A stretch of 26,156 nucleotides of DNA from Palsa-872 sp036495195 (GCA_036495195.1 DASXNH010000238.1:1-26156), one strand, 5' to 3'; positions 7,312 to 14,200 are shown, counted from the first letter of the stretch. The notes: a model not told the origin generated them from the letters alone. A program made the numbers and translations.

Positions 7312-7658
7312 GAGCTCTTCTCCGCTTTCGCTTTCGTCGCCTTGGCGGCGCGCTTGGGTTTGGGATCTTCGGCCTTGGCCGAGGTGTCAGCTGCCTTGGC
7401 CGCGACCTTCCTGGCCTTGGGCTCGGGCGCGCTGACGGTGATGGACTCGGGTGAGACCTGGGCGACGATGCCGAAGGCTCGCTCCTGGAGCACGGTCATG
7501 ATGCGCGCGATGTCGTGGCGCACCTTCGAGATCTGGCTCGAGTTCTCGAGCTGCCCGACGGCGTGCTTGAAGCGAAGCTCGTAAAGCTCCCTGCGGGCTG
7601 CCTTGAGCTTGCCGCCAAGCTCATCGACCTCCAGGACTCTCAACTCGTCAACTTTCAT
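7308..7658 (-). CDS. rpmC: 50S ribosomal protein L29 with Ala/Lys-rich C-terminal tail
   Basis: Small helical protein at the polypeptide exit site of the 50S subunit. The family core occupies about residues 1-65: MKVDELRVLEVDELGGKLKAARRELYELRF, then QLENSSQISKVRHDIARIMTVL. The remaining 50 or so residues (about 66-116) are a Ser/Pro/Ala then Lys/Ala-rich tail ending AAKATKAKAEKSS, absent from textbook L29 (about 65 residues). The ATG overlaps the rplP stop by 4 nt, and the stop overlaps rpsQ by 4 nt, so the tail is an integral part of the frame and not a miscalled spacer. The function of the tail is unknown. Confidence 0.95.
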   Translation of the reverse strand: MKVDELRVLEVDELGGKLKAARRELYELRFKHAVGQLENSSQISKVRHDIARIMTVLQERAFGIVAQVSPESITVSAPEPKARKVAAKAADTSAKAEDPKPKRAAKATKAKAEKSS

Positions 7659-8086
7659 CTGGCAGCTCCCGCCGCGGCCGAGTCCACGCTCACGAAGCGC
7701 GTCTTGATCGGCAGCTTGGATGCGGCAAGCTTCATCGCCTCCTTGGCGATCTCCTGAGTGACGCCGCCCATCTCGAACAGGACGCGACCCGGCTTGACCA
7801 CCGCCACCCAGCCTTCAGGGTTGCCCTTGCCTGAACCCATACGGGTCTCGGCCGGCTTTTTGGTGATGGACTTGTCGGGGAAGACCCGGATCCAGATCTG
7901 ACCGCCGCGCTTGACGTGGCGGGTCATGGCCCGGCGGGCCGCTTCGATCTGGCGATTGCTCATCCAGCACGCTTCCATCGCCTGCAGACCGAAGTCGCCG
8001 AACGCGACGGTGGCGCCGCGCGTGGCGATGCCCTTGCGGCGGCCGCGGTGCATCTTGCGGTACTTGACACGCTTCGGCATCAACAT
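7655..8086 (-). CDS. rplP: 50S ribosomal protein L16
   Basis: Large-subunit protein near the A-site tRNA elbow. Signatures: PKRVKYRKMHRGRRKGIATRG at the start, MEACWMSNRQIEAARRAMTRHVKRGGQIWIRVFPDKSITKKPAETRMGSGKGNPEGWVAVVKPGRVLFEM in the middle. Length 143 is normal. The ATG overlaps the rpsC stop by one base (TGATG); a second ATG two codons later (MPKR) is the usual family start and may be the true one. The stop overlaps rpmC by 4 nt. Nothing unusual otherwise. Confidence 0.97.
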   Translation of the reverse strand: MLMPKRVKYRKMHRGRRKGIATRGATVAFGDFGLQAMEACWMSNRQIEAARRAMTRHVKRGGQIWIRVFPDKSITKKPAETRMGSGKGNPEGWVAVVKPGRVLFEMGGVTQEIAKEAMKLAASKLPIKTRFVSVDSAAAGAAR

Positions 8087-9105
8087 CAGCTCTTGTCCTT
8101 GGTCGTCTTCTTGGCGGCCGGCTTGGCCTTGGGGGCGGTCTTGGTATCGGCCTTGCCTTTCGCCGCAGCGGCGGTTTTGGCAGGAGCTTTGGTGGCAGTG
8201 GTGGCTTTGGCCGCCGGCTTGGTGGCGGCTTCTGCTTTCGCCCTGGGCGCACGCGCCTTCGGTTCCACGACGGCCGCGACGGTCGTCTCAACGGGTGCGT
8301 GCTTGGCAGCGGCCCTGGTCCGCTTCGGCGCGGCAGCTGTGGTTTCTGCCTCAGGCTGCACGGCGGACGCGGGCGCCGCAACCTGCGGTTCCGCGATCGT
8401 CTCCACGATTTCCGGCTGCGCGGCGATCACATCGGCGATCGGAGCCCCATCGGCGGTGACAGGCAGCTTCTTCAGCGGCACCGCCACGTCTTTGTAGATC
8501 CAGCATTTGACACCGATCGCGCCGAAGGTCGTGTTCGCCGTGGCGCGGCCGAAGTCGATGTTGGCGCGCAGAGTGTGCAGGGGCACCCGACCCTCGCGGT
8601 CCCATTCGCGGCGGGCCATCTCAGCGCCGCGCAGCCGGCCACCGCAGTAGATGCGGACACCCTTGGCGCCTGAGCGCATCGTTCGGAGGATCGCCTGCTT
8701 CATCGCACGCTTGTAGCTGATACGTCGCTCGATCTGGGATGCGATGTTCTCGGCGACGAGCTGAGCGTCGAGCTCGGGCTGCTTGATCTCCTGGATGGAG
8801 ATGCGTACCCGGTTGCCAAAGCGCTTCTCGAGGTCCTCACGCAGCTGGTCGACCGACGCGCCGCCCTTGCCGATAACGATGCCCGGCTTGGCCGTGTGGA
8901 TCGTGACCGTCAGCTGTGCGTTGGACGATCGCTCGGTCTCGATCTTCGCGATGCCCGCGTTGCGCAAGCGCGCCAGGATGACCCGGCGCATCTCCAGGTC
9001 CTCGTGGAGCATCTTCGTGTAGTCCTTGGGATTCGCGAACCAGTTCGCCTCCCAGGGGCGAAAGACTCCCAGCCGGAATGCGTTCGGATGGACTTTGTGA
9101 CCCAA
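8086..9105 (-). CDS. rpsC: 30S ribosomal protein S3 with about 130-residue Ala/Lys-rich C-terminal tail
   Basis: 30S protein at the mRNA entry tunnel. The core covers about residues 1-210: GHKVHPNAFRLGVFRPWEANWF at the start, the KH-type GKGG at 80-83, and the C-terminal domain with GVRIYCGGRLRGAEMARREWDREGRVPLHTLRA. Residues about 211-339 form a long tail, first Glu/Ala/Val-rich, then strongly Ala/Lys/Thr/Pro-rich, ending AKPAAKKTTKDKS. Usual S3 is about 210-240 residues. The start is TTG directly after the rplV TAG stop. The tail resembles histone H1-like C-terminal domains in composition only; a nucleic-acid-binding role is inference. Confidence 0.96.
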   Translation of the reverse strand: MGHKVHPNAFRLGVFRPWEANWFANPKDYTKMLHEDLEMRRVILARLRNAGIAKIETERSSNAQLTVTIHTAKPGIVIGKGGASVDQLREDLEKRFGNRVRISIQEIKQPELDAQLVAENIASQIERRISYKRAMKQAILRTMRSGAKGVRIYCGGRLRGAEMARREWDREGRVPLHTLRANIDFGRATANTTFGAIGVKCWIYKDVAVPLKKLPVTADGAPIADVIAAQPEIVETIAEPQVAAPASAVQPEAETTAAAPKRTRAAAKHAPVETTVAAVVEPKARAPRAKAEAATKPAAKATTATKAPAKTAAAAKGKADTKTAPKAKPAAKKTTKDKS

Positions 9106-9462
9106 CTATTTGCTTCCCTCTGCGCGGTCTTCGACGACCGCGGTGATGTGGCAGGTACGGTGGAAGAACTCGTGCGCCATGCTCCGGCTGACCGGCCGGC
9201 GGCGCTTGAACGTCGGGCCCTCGTCGATGAGGACCTGCTTCAGGACCAGGTCGTCGCGGTTGAGGTTGAAGTTGTGCTCGGCGTTGGCCGCTGCCGACTT
9301 GATCGCCTTCGCGACGTCGCGAGCGGCGTGCTTGGGCGAGAACTCCAGCTGCGCAAGGGCGTCAGACACCTTCATGCCCTTCACGGAGTCAGCGACGAGC
9401 CTCGCCTTGCGTGGCGCGCGCCGGACAAACCTCTGCACTGCTGAAACTTCCATCGTTGCCAC
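9106..9462 (-). CDS. rplV: 50S ribosomal protein L22
   Basis: Lines the polypeptide exit tunnel with a long beta-hairpin. Signatures: VRRAPRKARLVADSVKG near the N-terminus, LEFSPKHAARDVAKAIKSAAANAEHN, and the hairpin/C-terminal PTFKRRRPVSRSMAHEFFHRTCHITAVV. Length 118 is normal. The annotated start is GTG, 9 nt after the rpsS stop; an ATG three codons downstream (MEVSAV) is an equally plausible start, and no strong Shine-Dalgarno decides between them. The stop abuts the rpsC TTG start. No insertion or deletion in the macrolide-related hairpin is obvious by eye. Confidence 0.97.
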   Translation of the reverse strand: MATMEVSAVQRFVRRAPRKARLVADSVKGMKVSDALAQLEFSPKHAARDVAKAIKSAAANAEHNFNLNRDDLVLKQVLIDEGPTFKRRRPVSRSMAHEFFHRTCHITAVVEDRAEGSK

Positions 9463-9471
9463 TTATCTCTA

Positions 9472-9756
9472 TTACTTCAGAGCCGTTGACTTTTCGGTAT
9501 GCGTGCCGTGGCCGCGGAAGTGACGCGTCGGCGCGAACTCGCCCAGCCGGTGGCCGACCATGTTCTCGCTGATGAACACGGGCACATGCTTGCGCCCGTC
9601 GTGCACTGCGATCGTGTGTCCGACCATGTCCGGGTAGATCACAGATGCGCGCGCCCAGGTGCGGATCACCTTCTTGTCCTTGGTGGCGTTCATCTTGTCG
9701 ACCTTGGCCTTCAGCTGAGGGCTGATGAACGGTCCCTTCTTCAGTGAGCGCGACAT
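9472..9756 (-). CDS. rpsS: 30S ribosomal protein S19
   Basis: Protein of the 30S head that contacts the A-site tRNA region. The 94-residue sequence is a standard S19: SRSLKKGPFISPQL at the start, TWARASVIYPDMVGHTIAVHDGRKHVPVFISENMVGHRLGEFAPTRHFRGHG in the body. Its ATG shares one base with the TAA stop of the small unknown ORF at 9756-9935, an arrangement identical to other coupled gene pairs in this operon. Normally rplB lies directly upstream; here 181 nt separate the two. Confidence 0.98.
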   Translation of the reverse strand: MSRSLKKGPFISPQLKAKVDKMNATKDKKVIRTWARASVIYPDMVGHTIAVHDGRKHVPVFISENMVGHRLGEFAPTRHFRGHGTHTEKSTALK

Positions 9757-9935
9757 TACTTAGAGGGACCTTCCTTTCCCGGTCTGAAATCGCGGTGATG
9801 GGGTGCGGATTTCAGACCGAAGTGGACATAGTGCCAGGTGGCCTGGGTCCCCCAGGTCACCTTCACCGCCGCCGAGGCAACCGCCGGCCGCTCGGCGATA
9901 ACCGTCGACATCTGCAACACAGGCACTATCTCCAC
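9756..9935 (-). CDS. Unknown 59-codon ORF between rplB and rpsS
   Basis: Not recognised. The open frame starts with GTG 2 nt after the rplB TAA and stops at a TAA that shares its last base with the rpsS ATG, filling the whole gap. The predicted protein begins MEIVPVLQMSTVIAERPAV, is mixed hydrophobic/charged, has two Trp in the middle (WGTQATWHYVHFG, about 28-40) and a basic His/Arg/Lys/Pro-rich end. Third positions are mostly G or C over the first 38 or so codons, as in neighbouring genes, and less so in the last third, where a 12-bp inverted repeat lies inside the frame. AGAAG 7 nt before the start could serve as a ribosome site. It may be a real small protein, a coupling peptide, or spacer left by an inserted element. 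Confidence 0.45.
   Translation of the reverse strand: MEIVPVLQMSTVIAERPAVASAAVKVTWGTQATWHYVHFGLKSAPHHRDFRPGKEGPSK
9780..9819 (-). repeat. Perfect 12-bp inverted repeat, 16-nt loop, in the rplB-rpsS gap
   Basis: The arms at 9780-9791 (CGGTCTGAAATC on plus) and 9808-9819 are exact reverse complements, separated by 16 nt. It lies inside the last third of the 59-codon ORF and about 25 nt before the rpsS start, so the operon mRNA would form this hairpin just ahead of rpsS. The GAAATC/GATTTC arm core is reminiscent of the palindromic repeats at 5533 and 12650, but similarity is too short to claim the same family. No U-tract follows, so termination is unlikely. Confidence 0.7.
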
Positions 9936-9937
9936 GC

Positions 9938-10780
9938 TTACTTCTTTCGTCCTTTCTTTTCACGTCGGCGGATGATGAGCTTGTCCGAGGCCTTCTTCGG
10001 CTTGCGCGTGCGATAGCCGAGGGCGGGCTTGCCCCATGGAGTCTTCGGGTTGCCACCCGGTCCGGTCTTGCCCTCCCCACCGCCATGCGGATGGTCGCGG
10101 GGGTTCATCGTCGAACCGCGTACTGTCGGCCTCACGCCCAGCCACCGACTGCGGCCGGCCTTGCCGCCCGACTCGTTCTCATGCTCGATGTTACCGACTT
10201 GGCCGATCGTGGCCTGGCACCGGACGTGAATGCGGCGCAGCTCGCCTGACGGCATCCGCACCACGGCGTAGTCGCCTTCCTTGGCCAGGAGCTGCGCGGA
10301 GGCGCCTGCGGACCGGACGAGCTGGCCTCCACGACCGAGCGTCAGCTCGATGTTGTGGATGGTCGAACCGACCGGGATGCTGGCGAGCGGGATCGCGTTG
10401 CCGATGCGAACCGGCGCGTTCTCACCACTCTCGATCGGATCGCCGACCTTCAGGCCGAGCGGCGCGAGGATGTAGCGCTTTTCGCCGTCCTTGTAATGGA
10501 TGAGGGCGATGCGGGCGCTGCGGTTGGGGTCGTACTCGATGGTCGCGACGCGGCCCTCGACGCCGTGCTTGTCACGCTTGAAGTCGATCTTCCGGTAGAG
10601 CTTGCGGTAGCCGCCCCCCTGGTGTCGGGTGGTGATGCGGCCCTGGTTGTTGCGGCCCGCGTGCGTCGGAATCGATTCGATGAGAGTCTTCTCAGGCTCG
10701 TCGGCGGTGATCTCGTCGAACCCGGAGATCGTCATGAAGCGACGGCCTGGGCTGGTCGGCTTGAACTTTCTGAGTGGCAT
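9938..10780 (-). CDS. rplB: 50S ribosomal protein L2
   Basis: Essential 23S rRNA-binding protein close to the peptidyl transferase centre and needed for subunit joining. It is 280 residues, as expected. Signatures: N-terminal MPLRKFKPTSPGRRFMT, GRNNQGRITTRHQGGGYRKLYR, and the highly conserved VRGSTMNPRDHPHGGGEGK near residue 222-240, including the conserved His of the DHPHGGGEG loop. The ATG lies 6 nt after the rplW stop, directly preceded by AAAGAG. Downstream, an unusual 181-nt gap with a small ORF precedes rpsS. Confidence 0.98.
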   Translation of the reverse strand: MPLRKFKPTSPGRRFMTISGFDEITADEPEKTLIESIPTHAGRNNQGRITTRHQGGGYRKLYRKIDFKRDKHGVEGRVATIEYDPNRSARIALIHYKDGEKRYILAPLGLKVGDPIESGENAPVRIGNAIPLASIPVGSTIHNIELTLGRGGQLVRSAGASAQLLAKEGDYAVVRMPSGELRRIHVRCQATIGQVGNIEHENESGGKAGRSRWLGVRPTVRGSTMNPRDHPHGGGEGKTGPGGNPKTPWGKPALGYRTRKPKKASDKLIIRRREKKGRKK

Positions 10781-10786
10781 CTCTTT

Positions 10787-11101
10787 CTATACGCTCCCGA
10801 AGAGCCCTTCGATCTTTTGGCCGGGACCAAGGGTCACGATTGCCTTCTTCCAATCGGCGGTGTGGCCGGTGGATCCGATGCGGCGCATGCTGCGGCGCTT
10901 CTTGCCCCGCATGCTCACCGTGTTCACGTCCCTGACCTTGATGCCCTGCGTCTCGTACTGCTCCTCGAGGGCCTTCTTGATCTCGGTCTTCGAGGCCTGG
11001 GCGGACACGCGGAACGTGTACCGGCCCTGCGTGTAGAGCTGATACGTGCGCTCGGTGATGACCGGGCCGATCACGATCTCTGAGGCTGCTCTTGTCGTCA
11101 C
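10787..11101 (-). CDS. rplW: 50S ribosomal protein L23
   Basis: Exit-tunnel protein that serves as docking site for trigger factor and SRP. The core is SEIVIGPVITERTYQLYTQGRYTFRVSAQASKTEIKKALEEQY, then VRDVNTVSMRGKKRR and a C-terminal DWKKAIVTLGPGQKIEGLFG. The start was set to the GTG that overlaps the rplD TGA by 4 nt (GTGA), giving 104 residues; the longer frame upstream only re-reads rplD. The E within the VxxGPxITE segment is conserved. The length is typical. Confidence 0.97.
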   Translation of the reverse strand: MTTRAASEIVIGPVITERTYQLYTQGRYTFRVSAQASKTEIKKALEEQYETQGIKVRDVNTVSMRGKKRRSMRRIGSTGHTADWKKAIVTLGPGQKIEGLFGSV

Positions 11102-11985
11102 TTGGATGCTTCGTCCTGTTCGTTGTCGGCGCCGTGATGGGCGTGGGCCTTGGACCGTGAGCGGGATTCCGGCCGGCCGAAGCTGTCCTCGAGCAGTTCC
11201 AGGCAATCCTTCGCCAGCAGGAGGTACGTGTGGGTGAAGAGGTCGCGAATGTTGAGGTTTCGCGCGAGGATGATCTTGGAGCCCTTCAGATTCTCGAAAG
11301 AGCGGCTGACCACATAGCTTGGCGCGGGAAGCACGATCAAAGTCGTGTCGTCGAACCCGATCGCCGCGATGAGCTCTGCCGCCTGCTTGGTTCTTGGTTC
11401 CTCGAAGCCGAAGCCGTCGATCACCCTGACGCGGCCCTCGATCGCCTTCTGCGAGAGAGCTGAGCGAAGCGCCAGGCGTCGCATCTGCTTCGGCATCTTC
11501 TGGCGGTAGTCCCGCGGATGCGGACCGAAGACAACGCCACCGCCCTTCATGGACGGTTCGCGGATGGAGCCGTGACGGGCGCGTCCGGTTCCCTTCTGAC
11601 GGTACGGCTTCGCGCCGCCACCCGAGACCTCGCCGCGGTTCTTGGTGGAGGCAGTGCCCTGTCGCGCATTCGCCATCTGCCGCACGTACGCCTGATGCAT
11701 CACGGGCGCGTTCGGTTCCTCGCCGAAGATATGCTCCGGCAACTCGATGTGGCCTTGCGACGCGCCGGCCGAGTCGAACAGCGCCGCCTGAAGCGGATTC
11801 GCATCCACGTCCTTCTCTTTGCGCTTGGCGGCTGCGGTCCTGGTCGCCGCGGCGGTCCGCTGCGACGGCTTCACGCGAGTCTTGGCAGCTGTCCTTGGCT
11901 TGGTGGCAGTCTTGCCAGCCGTCGCCTTGTTGGCCGTGGGTTTCTTGGCCGTGGGTTTCTTGGCCGCCGGTTTCTTGGCTGCCAT
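11098..11985 (-). CDS. rplD: 50S ribosomal protein L4 with Ala/Lys-rich N-terminal extension
   Basis: 23S rRNA-binding protein whose loop reaches the exit tunnel; in E. coli it represses the S10 operon. The core begins near residue 80 (ELPEHIFGEEPN) and contains the conserved RQGTASTKNRGEVSGGG, KPYRQKGTGRARHGSIR and GGGVVFGPHPRDY. The first 60 or so residues form an extension starting MAAKKPAAKKPTAKKPTA, encoded in part by a 15-nt tandem repeat; a polar His/Ser-rich tail also follows the core. Total length is 295 against about 205 typical. The ATG shares one base with the rplC stop (TGATG), so the extension is well anchored. The stop overlaps rplW. Confidence 0.96.
   Translation of the reverse strand: MAAKKPAAKKPTAKKPTANKATAGKTATKPRTAAKTRVKPSQRTAAATRTAAAKRKEKDVDANPLQAALFDSAGASQGHIELPEHIFGEEPNAPVMHQAYVRQMANARQGTASTKNRGEVSGGGAKPYRQKGTGRARHGSIREPSMKGGGVVFGPHPRDYRQKMPKQMRRLALRSALSQKAIEGRVRVIDGFGFEEPRTKQAAELIAAIGFDDTTLIVLPAPSYVVSRSFENLKGSKIILARNLNIRDLFTHTYLLLAKDCLELLEDSFGRPESRSRSKAHAHHGADNEQDEASK
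11935..11979 (-). repeat. 15-nt tandem repeat (three units) inside rplD
   Basis: Three in-frame units of GCCAAGAAACCCACG on the minus strand. The second and third are identical and the first differs only in its last codons. They encode repeated AKKP(T/A) pentapeptides at residues 3-17 of L4. Such an in-frame array suggests that the basic extension grew by replication slippage. Confidence 0.8.
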
Positions 11986-12647
11986 CAGACCTTCCTTCCG
12001 GTTGGCTTGCCGGCGGGGCCCTTCACCTTCTGCGGCTTGGTCGACTGGCGGACGAGGACGAGCGCTCCCTTTCCGCCGGGAACGCCGCCTTCGACGAGCA
12101 GGAGGTTCCGCTCGGCGTCGACCCGTACGATCTTGTACGCGCGCGCCGTGGTCCGAACGTTGCCCATCTGTCCCGCCATGCGCACGCCCTTGAAGACGCG
12201 CGCTGCGTCGGTGGCGCCGATGGCGCCCGGCTGCCTGACGTTCATCGAGCCGTGCGACTCGGGACCGCGGCTGAACTTGTGCCTCTTGATGAGCCCCTGG
12301 AATCCCTTGCCTTTGGAGTGGGCGGTGACGTCCACGATCTCGCCGGCGGCGAAGATTTCGGCTTTCAGCTCCTGCCCCGCCTCGACACCGTCGTATCCAC
12401 GAATCTCGACGACCTGGCGGTGCGGCTCGAAGCCCGCCTTCTTGAACTCTCCAAGCAGCGCCTTCGTGAATTTCTTCTCTGGCGCGACCTCGAATGCGAT
12501 GCGTGCTGCCGAATAGCCGTCCTTCTCGGTGGTGCGCAGCCCGAGCACCTTGCAAGGGCCGGCCTCGAGAACGGTTACCGCTGAGGTGGTGCCGTCAGGG
12601 TTGAACAGCTGGGTCATACCCAGCTTCCGCGCAAGCAGACCTTTCAC
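11985..12647 (-). CDS. rplC: 50S ribosomal protein L3
   Basis: Assembly-initiator protein of the 50S subunit whose loop reaches the peptidyl transferase centre. Signatures: KGLLARKLGMTQLFNPDGTT at the start, KGKGFQGLIKRHKFSRGPESHGSMNVRQPGAIG, and KGVRMAGQMGNVRTT with the conserved, often methylated Gln in GQMG. The length is 220. The start was set to GTG at the conserved N-terminus; the longer upstream frame would run through the palindromic repeat and rpsJ. Only a weak Shine-Dalgarno is visible. The stop shares a base with the rplD ATG. Confidence 0.96.
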   Translation of the reverse strand: MKGLLARKLGMTQLFNPDGTTSAVTVLEAGPCKVLGLRTTEKDGYSAARIAFEVAPEKKFTKALLGEFKKAGFEPHRQVVEIRGYDGVEAGQELKAEIFAAGEIVDVTAHSKGKGFQGLIKRHKFSRGPESHGSMNVRQPGAIGATDAARVFKGVRMAGQMGNVRTTARAYKIVRVDAERNLLLVEGGVPGGKGALVLVRQSTKPQKVKGPAGKPTGRKV

Positions 12648-12649
12648 GA

Positions 12650-12683
12650 GGGGTCCCCGAAAAATCGAAGATGTTTTGGGGTT
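12650..12683 (+). repeat. 34-nt palindromic repeat, copy A (rpsJ-rplC gap)
   Basis: On the plus strand it opens GGGGTCCCCGAAAAATC and folds as a 12-pair hairpin with loop GAA, one G-U pair and one A-G mismatch. It fills nearly all of the 37-nt gap between the rpsJ stop and the rplC start. It matches copy B at 30 of 34 positions but sits in the opposite orientation relative to transcription. One of the four differences pair is compensatory (C-G in B, A-T in A), which supports selection for the fold. Confidence 0.75.
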
Positions 12684-12684
12684 G

Positions 12685-12990
12685 TCACGACTTGATCTCG
12701 ATGCTGACGCCGGCGGGAAGGCTGAGTCGCATGAGAGCATCCACCACGCGCGGGTTGGGCTCGAGGATGTCGATGATCCGCTTGTGAGTGCGCATCTCGA
12801 ACTGCTCGCGCGAGTCCTTGTCGATGAACGGTGAGCGGATGACTGTGAGCTTTGAGATCTCGGTCGGAAGAGGGATGGGGCCCGCGGTGCGCGCGTTCGT
12901 ACGGCGTGCGGTGTCCACGATCTTGTCCGCAGCCTGATCCAGCACTCGATGGTCGTAGGCCTTGAGCCGGATCCGAATCTTTTGCGCCAC
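12685..12990 (-). CDS. rpsJ: 30S ribosomal protein S10
   Basis: 30S head protein; in many bacteria also NusE, part of antitermination complexes with NusB. The length of 101 is normal. Signatures: KIRIRLKAYDHRVLDQAADKIVDTARRT at the start, GPIPLPTEISKLTVIRSPFIDKDSREQFEMRTHKRIIDI with the conserved SREQFEMRTHKR. The start was set to GTG 22 nt after the tuf stop, right at the conserved N-terminus; a purine-rich stretch with AGGG lies about 9 nt upstream. The longer open frame only re-reads tuf. In many bacteria S10 opens a separate operon; here it follows tuf closely. Confidence 0.97.
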   Translation of the reverse strand: MAQKIRIRLKAYDHRVLDQAADKIVDTARRTNARTAGPIPLPTEISKLTVIRSPFIDKDSREQFEMRTHKRIIDILEPNPRVVDALMRLSLPAGVSIEIKS

Positions 12991-13012
12991 TTCGCGAACC
13001 CTTTCCCCTTCT

Positions 13013-14200
13013 TTACTTGATGACTTCCGTGGCGACGCCGGCGCCCACGGTCTTGCCGCCTTCGCGGATGGCGAAGCGGAGTCCCTGCTCGATGGCGATC
13101 GGCTCACCGAGGGTGATCTCCATCACGACGTTGTCGCCGGGCATGCACATCTCGACGCCGTCTGGGAGCTTGACCTCGCCTGTCACGTCCGTCGTGCGCA
13201 TGTAGAACTGCGGGCGATAGCCCGTGAGGAACGGCGTGTGACGACCACCCTCCTCCTTGGTCAGCACGTAGACCTGAGCCAGGAACTGGGTGTGCGGCTT
13301 GATCGAGCCTGGCTTGCAGAGCACCTGGCCACGAACCACGTCCTCGCGCTTGACGCCGCGCAGCAATGCACCGACGTTGTCGCCCGCCTGGCACTCGTCC
13401 ATGTCTTTGTGGAACATCTCGATCGCGGTCACGACCGTCTTCGTGCTGTTCGGGTGGATTCCGACGATCTCGATTTCCTCGTTCCGCTTGAGCCTGCCAC
13501 GCTCGACCCGACCGGTGGTGACGGTGCCCCGACCCTCGATCGTGAACACGTCCTCGATCGGCATGAGGAACGGCCTGTCGACCGGGCGCTCCGGCTCGGG
13601 GATGTAGGTGTCGACCGCGTCCATCAGCTCCATGATCTTTGGGCTCCACTCGGGGTCGCCCTCGAGGGCCTTCAGCGCGGAGATGCGAACGATGGGGATG
13701 TCGTCACCGGGGTACTCGTACTTGGTCAGGAGCTCACGCAGGTCGAGCTCGACCAGCTCGATGAACTCTTTGTCATCGACCATGTCGCACTTGTTGAGGG
13801 CAACAACCAGGAATGGCACGCCGACCTGGCGCGCCAGGATGATGTGCTCCCGAGTCTGCGGCATGGCGCCGTCGTTGGCGGCCACGACGAGGATCGCGCC
13901 GTCCATCTGGGCGGCGCCGGTGATCATATTTTTGATGTAATCCTGGTGTCCCGGGCAGTCCACGTGCGCGTAGTGGCGCTTCTCGGTCTCGTACTCGACG
14001 TGAGTGATCGAGATTGTGATGCCACGAGCCTTCTCTTCAGGTGCCTTGTCGATCTGGTCGAATGCCTGGAACTCGGCCAAACCTTTCTCTGACAGAACCT
14101 TTGTGATGGCAGCCGTCAGCGTCGTCTTCCCATGGTCGATGTGACCGATGGTCCCGACGTTAAGGTGAGGCTTGGTCCTCTCGAACTTCTTCTTCGCCAC
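13013..14200 (-). CDS. tuf: Elongation factor Tu
   Basis: GTPase that delivers aminoacyl-tRNA to the ribosomal A site. At 395 residues it is a standard EF-Tu: G1 GHIDHGKT at 19-26, RGITIS (G2), DCPGHQDYIKNM (G3) with the catalytic His, NKCDMVDD (G4). Domains 2 and 3 follow with GRGTVTTGRVERG and TPFLTGYRPQFYMRTTDVTG. The start is GTG, preceded by a perfect AGGAGG 5 nt upstream, the strongest ribosome site in the operon and consistent with high expression. It lies 13 nt after fusA and 22 nt before rpsJ. Confidence 0.98.
   Translation of the reverse strand: MAKKKFERTKPHLNVGTIGHIDHGKTTLTAAITKVLSEKGLAEFQAFDQIDKAPEEKARGITISITHVEYETEKRHYAHVDCPGHQDYIKNMITGAAQMDGAILVVAANDGAMPQTREHIILARQVGVPFLVVALNKCDMVDDKEFIELVELDLRELLTKYEYPGDDIPIVRISALKALEGDPEWSPKIMELMDAVDTYIPEPERPVDRPFLMPIEDVFTIEGRGTVTTGRVERGRLKRNEEIEIVGIHPNSTKTVVTAIEMFHKDMDECQAGDNVGALLRGVKREDVVRGQVLCKPGSIKPHTQFLAQVYVLTKEEGGRHTPFLTGYRPQFYMRTTDVTGEVKLPDGVEMCMPGDNVVMEITLGEPIAIEQGLRFAIREGGKTVGAGVATEVIK

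Noticed and set aside
11986..12555. 190-codon N-terminal extension of the rplD frame
   Set aside because: It only re-reads rplC in another frame; the ATG overlapping the rplC stop is the natural start.
12962..14092. 376-codon plus-strand open frame opposite tuf
   Set aside because: Shadow of a highly biased GC-rich gene; the EF-Tu frame on the other strand is unambiguous.
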